The translations under genes were made by a program, and so were the position numbers. This document shows, piece after piece, positions 1 to 10,720 of a DNA stretch of 64,000 nucleotides. The notes beneath the pieces were generated by a model. The model ran no database searches. It was not told where the DNA came from and saw only the letters and a list, made by a program, of their open reading frames with translations. The first letter of the stretch is position 1; each line of letters starts with the position of its first letter. The stretch covers positions 40,659,891 through 40,723,890 of the forward strand of contig CP099839.1 in the NCBI GenBank assembly GCA_030062745.1. The letters are read 5' to 3'. The DNA is from Capitulum mitella. Taxonomy: Eukaryota > Arthropoda > Thecostraca > Pollicipedomorpha > Pollicipedidae.

Positions 1-1700
1 GGGGCTTATGAGAGGACCTCCGAAAGGGCCCTTTTCAGACTCAAAAAGAGGCCACGTGTGAGTTTCACGAGCTTTCTGTAGAAACTGGTCTTGTTGAAAT
101 GGGCCCTTTATGCAGTCAGGGGGATTCTGGGGGGGGGGGTAGATGACCCATGAGACGCAGACTTGTCCCTGAAACCCCGAAAGGGCCCCTGAGACCACGG
201 CAGGGCTCCAACACGGCTGATTGCCCCTGAGGCCCCCAGGAGGGCCACAGGGTTCCTGAAACGGCCAAGTTGAGGACTGAATCCCTAGAACGGCATATGG
301 GCCCCTGGAATGTCATGGGTGCCCCGAGTGGGTTTTACGGGCCTGAGCTGTGTGAAAAGCTGAAGGCTCCTAATGCAGTTAGCGGGCCTCAGGGAGGCCC
401 TCTGAGTACATTATTCATGAGACTCTGAGACTACAAGATGGCGCCTAAGAGGGATAGAACAGTCTTCAAACTCTCCAAGGGTCCCTGGGGCTGCAAGAAG
501 GGCCCTAAAACGGCAAAGGGTCCTTTATACCACCAATGGAAGTGTTAGAAAGACTCACGAAACGACAGGAACTTACGAGGGTGGCTGGCACGGCCTAAGG
601 AGACCCTGGCCAGCCAGAGGGGTCCCTTAACAGGGATTCATCAGTGACCTCAACTTCGCGAGGAGTCCCGAATGGGCTACACTGATCTTTTTTGAAAACG
701 TAAAGGGTTCTTGATGCAGTCAGGGATCCCTGGGAAGGTCAGGTGGGTCCTGAGACGGCAAAGTGGGCCCCTACAGGGCAGATGGCCCCTGAAACCGCCA
801 AAAAGGTCAGAGGGCCCCTGCGAGGCAAAGACAATAAGAGGGCCTCTAAGACGGTATGGGGACCCTAGACTGCTAGAGGATCCCCAAGTATATAAGGTGG
901 GCTCCTGGCGCGGAAAAGGTCCTCCTGAGACTGATAGTGGGGTCCATGAAGCGCCAGCTAATGCCCCTGATACGGTTAAAAAGGGCCCTAGGACTGCCAG
1001 ATATACCTCAAGTAACAAAAGAAGACCCATGACGCAGCCCTGGAGACCGCCGGAGGAGACGTTCAGAGGACCCATGACACTGCAGGGGCCCTGAAAGCTC
1101 CAAAAGGTCTTTTGTAGCTGCGAAGGGGCCCCTGAGGCGCAAAAAATGTTCCCCAGGGGCAAGAGAGGTACCGAGAACAACAGGGGGTTCCCTGAGACTG
1201 CTACAAAGGAGCCTTTAAGTCTTCTAACTAGCGCTCCCTAGCATTAGGGGTCACTGAGACGACCAAAGGGGCGCCTGAAACTAATAAACCTTAGACGTCT
1301 AGACAGTTTCTGAAACTGCCAAAGGACCTAGAGCATTGCCAGACGTGCCTCTGTCACGGCAGAGAGAAACTTATAGAGGGCCCTTTACTGCTCGAGGGGC
1401 TCCTTGGACGGTAAAAATTTCCTAGTGACGACAGGAAGGAAGCCACAATGGCTTAAGTGCCCCTGAAACTGCCAGATGGGTCCATGAAACTGTCCGCGGT
1501 ATGCCTGAAAGCGTCAAAGGACAGCCTGAGATGTCCAGAGGGACACGTGAAACTGTAAAAGGAACCCGAGACCACTAGAGGGCCCTGACACGGCAGATGG
1601 CCCGAGACCACCAAAAGTGCCCCTGTAAATGCAAGAAATAAGTAGCCTAAGCTAGCACAGATGTTTCCAGAAACTATGAGAGGGCAATGAAGCTCCTGGA
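1..1700. repeat. Degenerate GC-rich minisatellite, GGGCCCCTGAGAC-type units
   Basis: The block is built from imperfect repeats of a core like GGGCCCCTGAGACGGCAAAG. Core starts recur about every 21-30 bases, for example near 786, 816, 844, 872 and 902. Units differ strongly, so the array is old or evolved with much slippage. It runs off the left edge of the window and fades out by about 1700. Open frames on both strands here (for example 711-1094 plus and 677-1180 minus) follow from the scarcity of TA-containing codons in the unit and are not taken as genes. A highly diverged coding minisatellite cannot be excluded, but no start, splice or family signal supports one. Confidence 0.75.
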
Positions 1701-1749
1701 CCAAATGCAGACACGACATTTCAAATAGAAGGAGGGACACAGCCACCTA

Positions 1750-2371
1750 AAATTCCGTCGTTGTTGTCATATTTCGGAAACTTTGTAGGGGAACAAAACT
1801 CAGTTTTCACACGTAGTTGAAAGATCACCGACCAGCATTAGATAAAACAACTATCATCGACAGAAAACCACAATGGAAAGTGACAAAGATCAAGGAGGCG
1901 TCAAATATGGTACTGACTAACAATCACACCAATAAGCCAAGTGCCAACATCAACCTGATGTCCCAATTATACGAAAAAAATCCTTCGGATATCCAGGGAA
2001 TGAACAAGATGGGCTTCCAACCTCCACTAGAAAACTCCCCTCGATAGGGTAGTGCCGGGCTCATCATCAGAAGGTCCCTCATTCGAATCCCAAAAATATT
2101 GCAAGGCTTTCGAGGCATCCGCAGACTAGTTGGCTAATAGCGAAAAACCGGCTGGTCCTTCGTGGAACCCATTAACACTTGACAAAAGACCTGACGACAG
2201 CCGCAGAGCTAAATGGCCACAATGTTGCGTAAATAATAGCACACAAGACGAGGACAGCAGTCCGAAAAAATCCCCAATCCCTAGATGTTTTGCCACTACC
2301 TCATGGGTGCAGTGGTGTTCTACGCGACGGCCGGTCGAGATGCGACCTCTATTTCCAGCACAACGGGGCGG
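1750..2371. other. Unassigned stretch
   Basis: I see no recognisable gene or repeat end. Around 2050-2095 there is a weak tRNA-promoter-like pair (a TAGGGTAGTGCCGG stretch and CATTCGAATCCC) that may be a SINE relic, but it is too degenerate to call. Confidence 0.3.
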
Positions 2372-2634
2372 AGGGGTCGTAGCCAAAGGGGGAGGCAAAG
2401 GCGCATGCCTCCCCCCCAATCGGTCTTTATATTTGACGATTTCGCAGGAATACGGAACAGTAGTCATATGTATGCTGCAAAAGCAAACATGATATGTTTT
2501 TCCTCTGCCTTAGACATGAGGCCATTTACGCAAAATTGCTGTTCTTTCGTATAAATTTCGTCATGTACTCGTGACATATGACAAATTTTGACATTTGCCC
2601 CCCTCCCCCCAGGGAAATCCTCGCTACGTGCCTG
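2372..2634 (-). mobile_element. MITE of family E (GCGTAGCCAGGA-type ends)
   Basis: The left end GGGGTCGTAGCCAAAGG and the reverse complement of the right end (AGGCACGTAGCGAGGATTT) form related terminal inverted repeats, each followed by a G-rich run. The interior on the minus strand matches the element at 18746 over more than 100 bases, sharing TCAAATTTTGTCATATG-like and ATGTTTGCTTTTGCA stretches. Size and ends fit a short non-autonomous DNA transposon. The superfamily is not identified. Confidence 0.65.
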
Positions 2635-2759
2635 TAGCGCTGACACTGCCAGGTGTCAGCGGCACTAAATGGCGCCCGTAAATGCAAAGAAATAACAACA
2701 CACGTCTACGTCGAACGATAGAAGGTCACTCCCATTGCGACGCGGCCGTATAATGATCA

Positions 2760-3110
2760 CGGCTAGGGCCGCCTGCGTCCGTGTTGCCACCTCACACCCA
2801 GCAGCCAACGGCCGGCCCGGCCGGCAGCTCCGCCCCGGCGCGGAGCGGACCTCTTTCCCGACACTCCCCGCACCGGCATGGCACCGTTATATAGTGCAAT
2901 GACGTGCCATCGCCACACGTCGGCCGCAGCGCGCGCGCCGCATGCCAATGGCGACGTGCGGGCGGCGGCGGGCCGTGGATTCCCGAACGGTGCAGCGCCG
3001 GCCCGGTCGGCAGGCCGGCCTGTAATGGAAAACCGCCGCCGCGCGATGCATCTCAAACACGCCTCGAAACCGTGCCGGTGCTTTGCGACGTGAACGTGTC
3101 GTGTCTGCAC
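2760..3110. other. CpG-rich island
   Basis: The stretch is very GC- and CpG-rich compared with the AT-rich flanks, with many GCGCGC, CGGCCG and GCCGGC words. Both strands have open frames simply because stop codons are rare at this composition. It could be a promoter or first-exon region, but no TATA box, start or splice site can be fixed from the sequence. Confidence 0.45.
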
Positions 3111-3914
3111 ACACTCCGTCGATGTAATACGCAGGAGTGCCGCTGGGTATTTCACTTACCTTGTGGAAGGAACGAAACGAAAATAAGTCCCACTTCCAGC
3201 GCTAGAATGTCATACCGCGCGTTCACTCCGTAGATGAGATATCCCGCGAGGGTATTAAACTATGCAAAGGTGAGTGCAGGTTCCGTTCCGTACCGTTTGA
3301 CTTGCTAGACATTTGGCCAATGGAAGCCAGTCAGTTTGTAAAGTGAACGGAGACGTCAGTAAGTTCCGCAGAAGCGGAACAAACACGTACTGCCGCACTG
3401 TTCGACGATCACATTTTGCTCTGCGAACACCGTTTACCGCGACCGCCGAGAAACGCGGGTTGGGGGGAGGATCATGGCTGGTCTCTCCACAAGCCGGAGC
3501 CGCTCAAGCGGGCCCGGTTGAATGATTCTGCCGTCCAGACGGCACCAGACGGGTAGAAATCGTCTCATCAGCAGGCAGAGTGGGGCTGAGAGACTCAGCC
3601 TCGAACGGCGCCAGAGTGAAGATTCAATTCTAAAAACGAGGTTCAATCGTCCTCCTGATCAGACCAGCTGCCTGCAGCATTTGCATATCTTAAAACATCA
3701 TATTTATGACGTGTTGCGACACGGCGTTCAATACCGCAAACAATCTAAAAAGACGGCTGAGAACTGCATCTCCCTTAGCGGTTTGCACATATTCTTCTGC
3801 GTGGTGAGAATGAAATGGCTTGGTTCGAGCATTCATAGGTATGGATCGATATACGTTGCCTGGTAACATGTTGCTTAAGCTTAGGATTTGCTCAAATAGA
3901 TATTTCCAGACAGC
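3111..3914. other. Unassigned stretch
   Basis: No repeat end or protein family is recognisable. An open frame at 3522-3866 on the plus strand has no family resemblance. Confidence 0.3.
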
Positions 3915-3924
3915 AGAAAGCCAG

Positions 3925-3979
<55 letters not shown>

Positions 3980-3988
3980 TGGCTTTCT
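3915..3988. repeat. Perfect short hairpin with a (TA)n core
   Basis: The 12-base arms AGAAAGCCAGTA (3915-3926) and TACTGGCTTTCT (3977-3988) are exact reverse complements. The whole interior is an uninterrupted TA run. A further TA run follows at about 4003-4024. The stretch can extrude as a cruciform and looks like a microsatellite grown inside a small foldback. Confidence 0.85.
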
Positions 3989-4028
3989 ATTAATACATAT
4001 TCTTATATATATATATATATATATCAGT

Positions 4029-4658
4029 GTCGCGTGATGCTCTGTTTTCCAGTGTATGCTTGCTTGTACTTATAACATTCTGATTCTGAGGATGGGTTAT
4101 GACAATCGAAACGTTAAACGCTTATATATGTCTACAGGCCGATTGATCTATTCTTTACCTGATCATGTGAAAAGGTCAGCCGGAAACCTGAGCAGTGTTC
4201 CAAGAAACTGGTCAAAGCAAAATACTCCGTGGTCTTTAACAAAAAATGTCTTAATGAAAAGGTATTGCCAAAAAAATTATATATATTTATATATATATAT
4301 ACCTATATATATATATTTATATGCACTATATATACTTATATATACACTTATATACACATATATATACTTATATATACACTTATATACACATATATATATA
4401 TACATCAGTTTATTTTGGCATACCTTTTCATTAAGACATCTTTTGTTAAAGACAACGGAGTATTTTGCTTTGACCAGTTTCTTGGAACACTGCTCAGGTT
4501 TCCGGCTGACTTTTTTAACATGATCAGGTAAAGAATAGATCAATCGGCCTGTAGACATATATAAGCGTTTAACGTTTGGTTGTCATAACCCATCCTCAGA
4601 ATCAGAATGTCATAAGTACAAGCAAGCATGCACTGGAAAAAAGAGCATCAAGCGACAC
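4029..4658. repeat. Inverted repeat of a Penelope-like element 3' region around (TA)n
   Basis: The left arm (about 4029-4267) recurs reverse-complemented in the right arm (about 4410-4658). Shared words include TGATGCTCTGTTTTCCAGTG-like sequence, GAGGATGGGTTATGAC and GGCCGATTGATCTATTC. The loop (about 4278-4402) is TATATAC/TATATAT simple repeat. The same arm sequence follows the endonuclease remnant at 10190-10320, which identifies it as the 3' untranslated part of that element family. Penelope-like elements are known to carry inverted or partial tandem copies of their own ends, so the arrangement is natural for the family. Confidence 0.75.
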
Positions 4659-5110
4659 AACCATGTGATAAGTGAAGACCTTTACCTTTGGTTGTGAGGG
4701 ATGAACAGGAAATGTAGCTAACCAAAAAGTTCTAAATCGGTCACAGAATGTTGCCGTCGATTTAGATCTGGGTTTTGGTCCCTAATGAGCATGGCCTCAA
4801 AAATTATCAGCCTTCTGGTTTCTGAACAATGTTTTACAACAGAAGTACTGTCCACGAGATCCTATCGCCAGTCTTGAATGACGAGCTGTGTCGTGAAATT
4901 CTGGTGTCCTTCCTGAAGATGTTTAGTGATACCGCGCGGTAAAGTTGTTGTTGCACCAGTGTAAGTCCCATTGTTACGAAGACTACAGTCCTCGTTTTCA
5001 CATCGAGACCTGTAAACTGTATTGATGCTTTTCAGTTTGTCACGCTTAGCAGGAAAGCCATTTTTCATACCTAAGTTACTAACTTTTGATTTGTTATAAC
5101 AAATAGACAA
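4659..5110 (-). mobile_element. Penelope-like retroelement, 3' endonuclease end (broken)
   Basis: Minus-strand frames read through a C-x-C...C region (near residues RCENEDCSLRNNGTYTGAT) followed by a TTTLPRGITKHLQEG stretch. This is the pattern around the GIY-YIG endonuclease of Penelope-like elements, where a cysteine pair precedes Y-x-G-x-TTTTL-xRR. Only the C-terminal part of the element is present; the reverse transcriptase part is missing. It runs directly into the 3' region described at 4029-4658. A second copy of the same end lies on the opposite strand at 9840-10325. The family assignment is by motif memory. The element is a truncated fossil. Confidence 0.65.
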
Positions 5111-5150
5111 ATTTTGCGATCTTGTTCTACACTTTTAACGTTACTATTAG

Positions 5151-6481
5151 CCCGGCACCACCTGGGGGATGTCAAAAAGGGCATACCTCGGTTTTCCGCG
5201 AATAATTTCTGAACCTTTTGAACAAACGTGAGAGTCAGCCCAACCAAACTTTCAGTACCTGTTCATCCTTAAATTGTACATATTTTGACATTAAAACCAT
5301 TTTCATGCTACGTCAGGCGATGGAGATATGACTTCATAAGCAAACCCTTGCATACATGTTTTTATCTCTTCCGCTGGTGACGGGAAAATGCATCGTTTTT
5401 TTATAATATTCACGAATATAATGCCTGGATTATTCGGATTTATATAGTACACGGCCTCCAAAAGTATATACAACCGTGACACGTCATTATTAGATGTCAT
5501 GCTGGGTCTCATGAATGATGACAGTTAGACTGTTGCATTGTGGGTGATAGAAGTGCTTGCTGCTGATCTTCCCCATCGTTTGAGCCACACGAGCAAAGCT
5601 ACATGCGTCATTTAGCAAGGCTCACCGAATGCAACGTGAGGTCATGTCAGGTCACGTCATAGGTAAATGTCAAAACGAAATGAAATACAACATTGCCTGT
5701 GGAAGTTCGTTCAGTAGCAGCAGGGAGCAATTATTACTCCTAATCAGAAAAAAATGACTACCTGTCCTGACGTGGCTTGACCCTGACCCGATAAAAAACA
5801 GACAGGGCAGATCTGATCATCACGAAATATCATTTAACTTATCACTTAAGCTGTTCTTGAAGGAGTTAAGAATCTTAGCTAGTAACTTTTGCTCCTTGTC
5901 AGGCAGAGTAACGCAACTTTATCTTACCTGACCTAGACTGACCTTGACTGGATGAAAGCAGGCAATGCAAAACTAGTCATCAGAAGATTTCACCTCCGTT
6001 CTTTTTGTCACGTGGATCAAAACGGGTGCGAATAAATATCGATCTTTGGCATGTAAAGGATGACCAATATTTCACCTGACTTAGGCTAACCGTGCACCGA
6101 CATTTTTAACATTTCGGCACGCTTTTGATGCAGAAGATCGTGGGCATTCGTTTGATACCCAATTAAAGGCTCTAAGGCCAGCAATGCCGATGATATGATG
6201 TACGAACCGATGTTTGTTTTTCCGAGTTGCGTTATGCGTTTGGCGTGACCTGTGATGGTTGGTTGGTTATTGGGGCTTAGGGGCGCACCGACTGCAGGGT
6301 CATTCGGCGCCCAGCGTGACCTGTGACGTCATCAGTCATGTGACCAGGGCTAACATGGCATTTTTTCAACGTCAAGACTCAGGGCTGTTGACTGGTGGTA
6401 GACCGGTTCAGATCCAACGGTTCGATCTTGAGATAACGGGGGGGTGTCGTTTTGACACCTCTCACCCCAGGCGGTCGCGGG
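5151..6481. mobile_element. Non-autonomous TTAA-type element C0
   Basis: The left end CCCGGCACCACCTGGGG and the reverse complement of the right end (CCCGCGACCGCCTGGGG) pair over about 17 bases, and a GTGTCAAAA-like motif follows on both sides. Flanks are TTAG on the left and TACA on the right, possibly worn TTAA. The size (1331 bases) matches families A, C and D. The interior has many TGACC/GGTCA words, for example near 5636-5660 and 5925-5950. No coding potential for a transposase is seen. About 75 bases of its left end recur inside the next element at 7578-7655. Confidence 0.6.
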
Positions 6482-6523
6482 TACAAAAACACGCCAGGAG
6501 TTGCTGGCTTAATGATGTCGGAT

Positions 6524-7836
6524 CCTCGCCTAGCGGATGGTCGTTTTAGGACCCCCTGCGGTTTTCCTGAATTACTTTTTAATGGCGGGAGATAGAACAC
6601 TGATTTTATTACAGCTGGGTTTCGGAAATTTATACATCTCGAGGAAAATTTTCAGAACTTCTCATGCAACACGTCGTGACCTGTCATTTTTTCTCAAGGC
6701 CATATCAGTCGTGGTATTAACGAAATCGAACAACACATTCATTTGTTGGAAATTCGTCGTTGCAGTATTGTGCTGCATGCTTCTTTTATAAATGTTGGTG
6801 TCAACAACCTGATTTTAGTGCAGGGGAAGGGTCAGGTCATCAAACGTCAAGCTAGGTCACATAAGCACATCAAACTTTGACGTCAAACGTCATCGCAGTT
6901 TTGCATACGGGTTAAGTGATACCTACATTTGCAAAAATGCTCTGTTACGATCCAGCACGCCAACATTACTTTGACAGACATCGTTGGACTTCATGTAAAG
7001 TCATTTTGTAGACGAGGGTCACGCTAGGTCAGAAAAATTCAAAAATTCGGAAATTCCGATTTCGATTGCACCTCTGGCGGTGACCGTGAGAAACTGTCCC
7101 GGCCACCACAATGATATCGCAGGATAGACCGTGTGCCCGCGTATCTTGCAAGCCAAATTTGGTGGCTCTAGCTCGAGTAGTTTTCGACAACGAGCGATTT
7201 CCGTAAAACGACATCAGCGCCCCTGACGGTGACCTTGGGAACTAAGGTAGCCGCGACCCAAAATATGCGGCTCCCTCCCAGCCCGAGAAAAACCGGTGTA
7301 CCATGTCTGGCACGCTTGTCGTCGCTTGTTTAATCTGCGACTCAACAAAAGTGAAATGGGACTATCATGCTCCCCATTGCAAATTTCTTTGATGGCATTT
7401 TCGTGACATGGGAGGTCACACATTGGCCTAGACCCAAGCCCCACGTATTTTTCGATAGGTAAGACAGCGGCCAACATGCTGATGCTTGCGGAATCGATTT
7501 GTTTTCAAAAATTTGGAGACTATATTGCTAAGAAAACTTCGACATATTTTGACATGGCCGCTTTGAGGTCTTTACCATACCGCCTGGGGGATGTCAAATA
7601 GGGCACCTCGCGGCTTGTCGTAAATAACTTCTGAACCGTTAGAGCGAGCTCTAGGAGGTCACATTTTGACCTGAAACCAAAGAATCGGATATCGTTGAGT
7701 TGCTTACGTGACGAGCAACACACTGGTTTTCACCACATTGCTCCTTCTCTCATGGTTGAAAAGTTAGTAGAGAGGGGGTCGTTTAGGAATTTTTCGCCGC
7801 CGAGGGAGGATGCAAAAATAACTCCGCCGGGCGAGG
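6524..7836 (-). mobile_element. Non-autonomous element C1
   Basis: Ends CCTCGCCTAGCGG and CCGCCGGGCGAGG are inverted repeats. The body matches C2 (59572-60809) along its length in opposite orientation, as seen from long shared words such as ACTCAACGATATCC, TTTACGGGAATCGCTC-like and CTGCACTAAAATCAGG-like stretches. A CCTAAAACGACC motif lies just inside both ends in the same orientation. Compared with C2 it carries roughly 75-90 extra bases at 7578-7655 that match the C0 terminus. No transposase reading frame is seen. Confidence 0.75.
7578..7655 (+). repeat. C0 terminus fragment inside C1
   Basis: CCGCCTGGGGGATGTCAAA and the bases after it match the first 75 or so bases of C0 (from 5158) in the same orientation. 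The matching place in C2 has only a short unrelated spacer. It is either a piece of a C0 element inserted in C1 or an ancestral segment lost from C2. Confidence 0.5.
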
Positions 7837-8084
7837 GCTAAAACACGCTCATCTTTCCTGTACCTAGAAGTCATTTGGTTTTTGTTGTAAATTTCGATGT
7901 CCTTTTGGTTACATGTGCGGTCATTTTTCTGTGTTCTTTCTCGCGTCATGAAGACATCTCTTTGTCAAAAACTTGAATTGAATAAACATTATTGACGAAT
8001 ATCTGTTTTAAAGAAGTCAGGTCTTCAGATAAGAGTTGTCAGATTAAGCAGGTCTATAACACAAGCAGTGGAAAGGGGCTTCGC

Positions 8085-8743
8085 GCTAACGCACACTGGA
8101 AGGAGGGCACGAAGTACCGTCCTCCTCCGATCTCAGAAACGGAAAGAGCTAGAGACACGGAATTTGAAGGGTAGGGTGGGGCCACAACGAGTGACTTAGT
8201 GTTCAATTTTTACGACCCTAGGTCAATATCGTCTAGGTCAAATAAGTCAAAGGGGTCAATTTTGGACATTTCTCGGTCCGTACAGGCCATTCCGTACGGC
8301 TTTTCGAACGAAACGGGAAAGCTGTGCTTGTTAGAGCGTTAAAACGTGGAACATGACAATTTTCATTCATTTGGCGTTTTGAATGAGGGTTTTGGGTCGA
8401 GTCACGAAACATGAACCTACTGCACCATGTTTCTCATTTTTTTGGTGGTCGCATTTCGAACAAAACGGTCGTAACCTAACTTGAATATGTAACTTGAATA
8501 TGTAACCTGAGTATAAATAAGGGCGCTAAGCGCATGTTGCAGCGTATGCTCAGTGAAGATAACCAGCATTGGTTCATTTCACCACTTCCAGTGTTAACTA
8601 ACCTCCGCAAGGGCAAAAGAAGTGGAACAAGATCATTGGCTTTGGATGAAGTTTTTGGTCCAAAGTAGGTTTCATGTCAACTTTTGCGCTTAATTTCGTT
8701 ATTATACACCCGATTACATGATTTGATTGCCATAAAACGCAGA

Positions 8744-8825
<82 letters not shown>

Positions 8826-9190
8826 GCATATATATATATATATATATGCGTTTCAAAGTGCCAAGCGTCTATTTATTGGGGTCGTTCAGTGCATATTTCA
8901 TACAAATTGACATGGAAAACAAATCTGGATCACGCTACAAAATAGCTGACCTTGATCTTTGGTGACCTTGACTTTCACTGACCTTGGTATATGCAGGCGC
9001 ATTAATGTGTTGAAATTTGTTTGCATTAGGGTCAATGAATGCATATTTCATGCAAACCGACATGTTGAAAAGTAAATCTGGATCATATCACAAGTTGGTT
9101 GGCCCAAGCCTTTAATGACGTTCACCCTCACTGACCCTTGCTTTGGTGTTGGTACATCCATCAGTTATGCCCGAATGATGCCAGCTGATT
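8085..9190 (+). mobile_element. F1 repeat with internal 150-bp tandem units
   Basis: The order of blocks here matches, in opposite orientation, 25660-26540. Shared blocks are a GAGGGCAC..CCTCCGATCTCAGAAACG start, a CCTAGGTCAATATC block, a GTACAGGCCATTCCG block and an AAAACGTGGAA block. Two units of about 150 bases then follow at 8870-9190; GCATATTTCAT recurs at 8891 and 9041, and AAATCTGGATCA at 8921 and 9074. The units are full of TGACCTTG words. A (TC)n(TA)n microsatellite interrupts the copy at 8748-8850. No coding frame is recognised. Confidence 0.65.
8748..8850. repeat. (TC)n-(TA)n compound microsatellite
   Basis: A run of TC about 14 units long passes directly into TA repeats with one short CGCA break. 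It sits inside the F1 element and is absent from the matching place in F2. Confidence 0.95.
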
Positions 9191-9839
9191 ATGTTCAAAC
9201 AGTAATCTTACCTAGAACGTTAGTCCTTTTGCAAAGTTCCCATTTGTCAGCAGCAATCGTTATTTTTGTTATGTTCGACTTCAAATGCTTACAGTTTAAA
9301 AAATTTCCGGCCGATTTTCGATTTTCTTCGCGTCAGTCCACGATTTATCAAACTGCCATAAATGTCGCAAAGCAGCAGCAACCAGCTTTGATCTCTTCTC
9401 GATATTTTCAAAGAGAAAACAGATGGAGACACAAAAGTGCCCCCTTACAGAGCGCGTTTTAAAGGTTCTTTTAAAAACGACCTTAAGGCGCTTAATAAGT
9501 ATCTGACTCGTATGAAACAGATACATGTCAATAATGCTTGTTGAAATCAAGTTATGGGCAAAAAAATAGCTGGCTTCATGACACTAGAATCAGTGCTGAG
9601 AAATGACTGTTGAGATAAACAAAAGGACACCAAAAATTTACTATAAAATACCGAATGGCCTCTTGCTACAGAACAGATGAGCGTATTTTAAAGGACATGA
9701 TTAACAGTAACATTAAATGTGTAGAACAAGGTAGCAAGTTCGCCTGACTGCTCATTACTGTGACTCGTAAGTTATTAATCTAATATGGAAAATAGCCTAT
9801 TTGCTAAGTATGACAAATTGTAAAGCACCGTTATTGTCT
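9191..9839. other. Unassigned stretch
   Basis: AT-rich, with no clear repeat match inside the window and no recognisable protein. Confidence 0.3.
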
Positions 9840-10325
9840 ATAGACCAAATCTCAAAACGACGACTGCGGTCTTCGCAGCAATGGTATTTACACTCGTGCA
9901 ACAACGGCAACGTTATCGCGCCATATCACTACGCATCTTCAGGAAGAGGCACCCAAAGTTCACGCCGAAACAGCTCGTCATTCAAGACTGGCGACACCAT
10001 CTCGAAAACAGCACTTCTGTTGTAAAACATTACACGGAGCCCAAAAGGCTGAAGATTTTTGACACCATGTTCATTGGGGACCCAAATCCAGATCTAAACT
10101 GACCACAAAATCTGTAACAGTCTTAAGACTTTTCAATTAGCTACATTTCCTGTCCATCCTCCATACCGAAAATTGCAACTCTTCATATGGGTGTGTCGCG
10201 TGACGTTCTATTTTTCAGTGCATGCTTGCTTGCACCTGTGATATTCCGATTTTGAGGATGGATTATAACGACCAAAACGTTAAACACTGATATATGTCTA
10301 TAGGCCGATTGATTTGCTGTATCAA
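9840..10325 (+). mobile_element. Penelope-like retroelement, second 3' endonuclease end (broken)
   Basis: This copy matches the 4659-5110 remnant and continues into the same 3' sequence (GAGGATGGATTATAACG, GGCCGATTGATTTGC) found in the arms at 4029-4658. Plus-strand frames show QLVIQDWR and a later KIFDTMFIGDPNPDLN segment, which resembles the usual end of Penelope-like proteins (a KIFEA...P-LN tail). Upstream parts of the element are missing, so this is a truncated copy. A (TA)n tract follows at 10363-10400. It is a fossil. Confidence 0.65.
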
Positions 10326-10359
10326 GTCAAGTCCTGCAAAAATGTCATCCGGGACGTCG

Positions 10360-10398
<39 letters not shown>

Positions 10399-10470
10399 TA
10401 TAATGTATATAACATATATATATTATAGATGGATAGACAGAGATATGTATTATTATGGAGTGGCTTGTTT
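10326..10470. repeat. (TA)n-rich tract after the Penelope-like end
   Basis: A TA run at about 10363-10397 is followed by ATATATATTATAGATGG-like impure repeat. Confidence 0.85.
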
Positions 10471-10720
10471 GCGAGCGTGAGCCACAGTGCAGTGGGTCGG
10501 GGACGGAGCAGCACCCCTCGGCGGGAGCCGCGCGGGACATGGCGGCACGGCACCGCGCCGTGGCCGGTGCCGGCCGGGCTTTGACGGCCAGCGACGGAGA
10601 TGACTGACGTGTGGAAGACCGCGCCGGGAGCTGCAGGCTTTTGGCTCCTCTGGCGGCGGACAGCACCGGCGCGCTCTTAGACCGTTCATTTCGGGACGAT
10701 AAACGAAGAAGGGATCTCAC
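10471..10720. other. CpG-rich island
   Basis: GC-rich stretch with GCCGCGCGGG, GCCGTGGCCGGTGCCGGCCGGG-like words. The minus-strand frame at 10453-10689 is proline- and arginine-rich and matches nothing I know. A possible promoter or first-exon region. Confidence 0.35.

Noticed and set aside
677-1180. Overlapping frames in the minisatellite
   Set aside because: Open on both strands because of the repeat unit; not independent evidence for a gene.
1-1700. CRISPR-like array
   Set aside because: Units are far too diverged and spacing is irregular, with no constant repeat or unique spacers; the rest of the window is eukaryotic.
2045-2100. tRNA-like A and B boxes
   Set aside because: Too many mismatches and no SINE body or tail.
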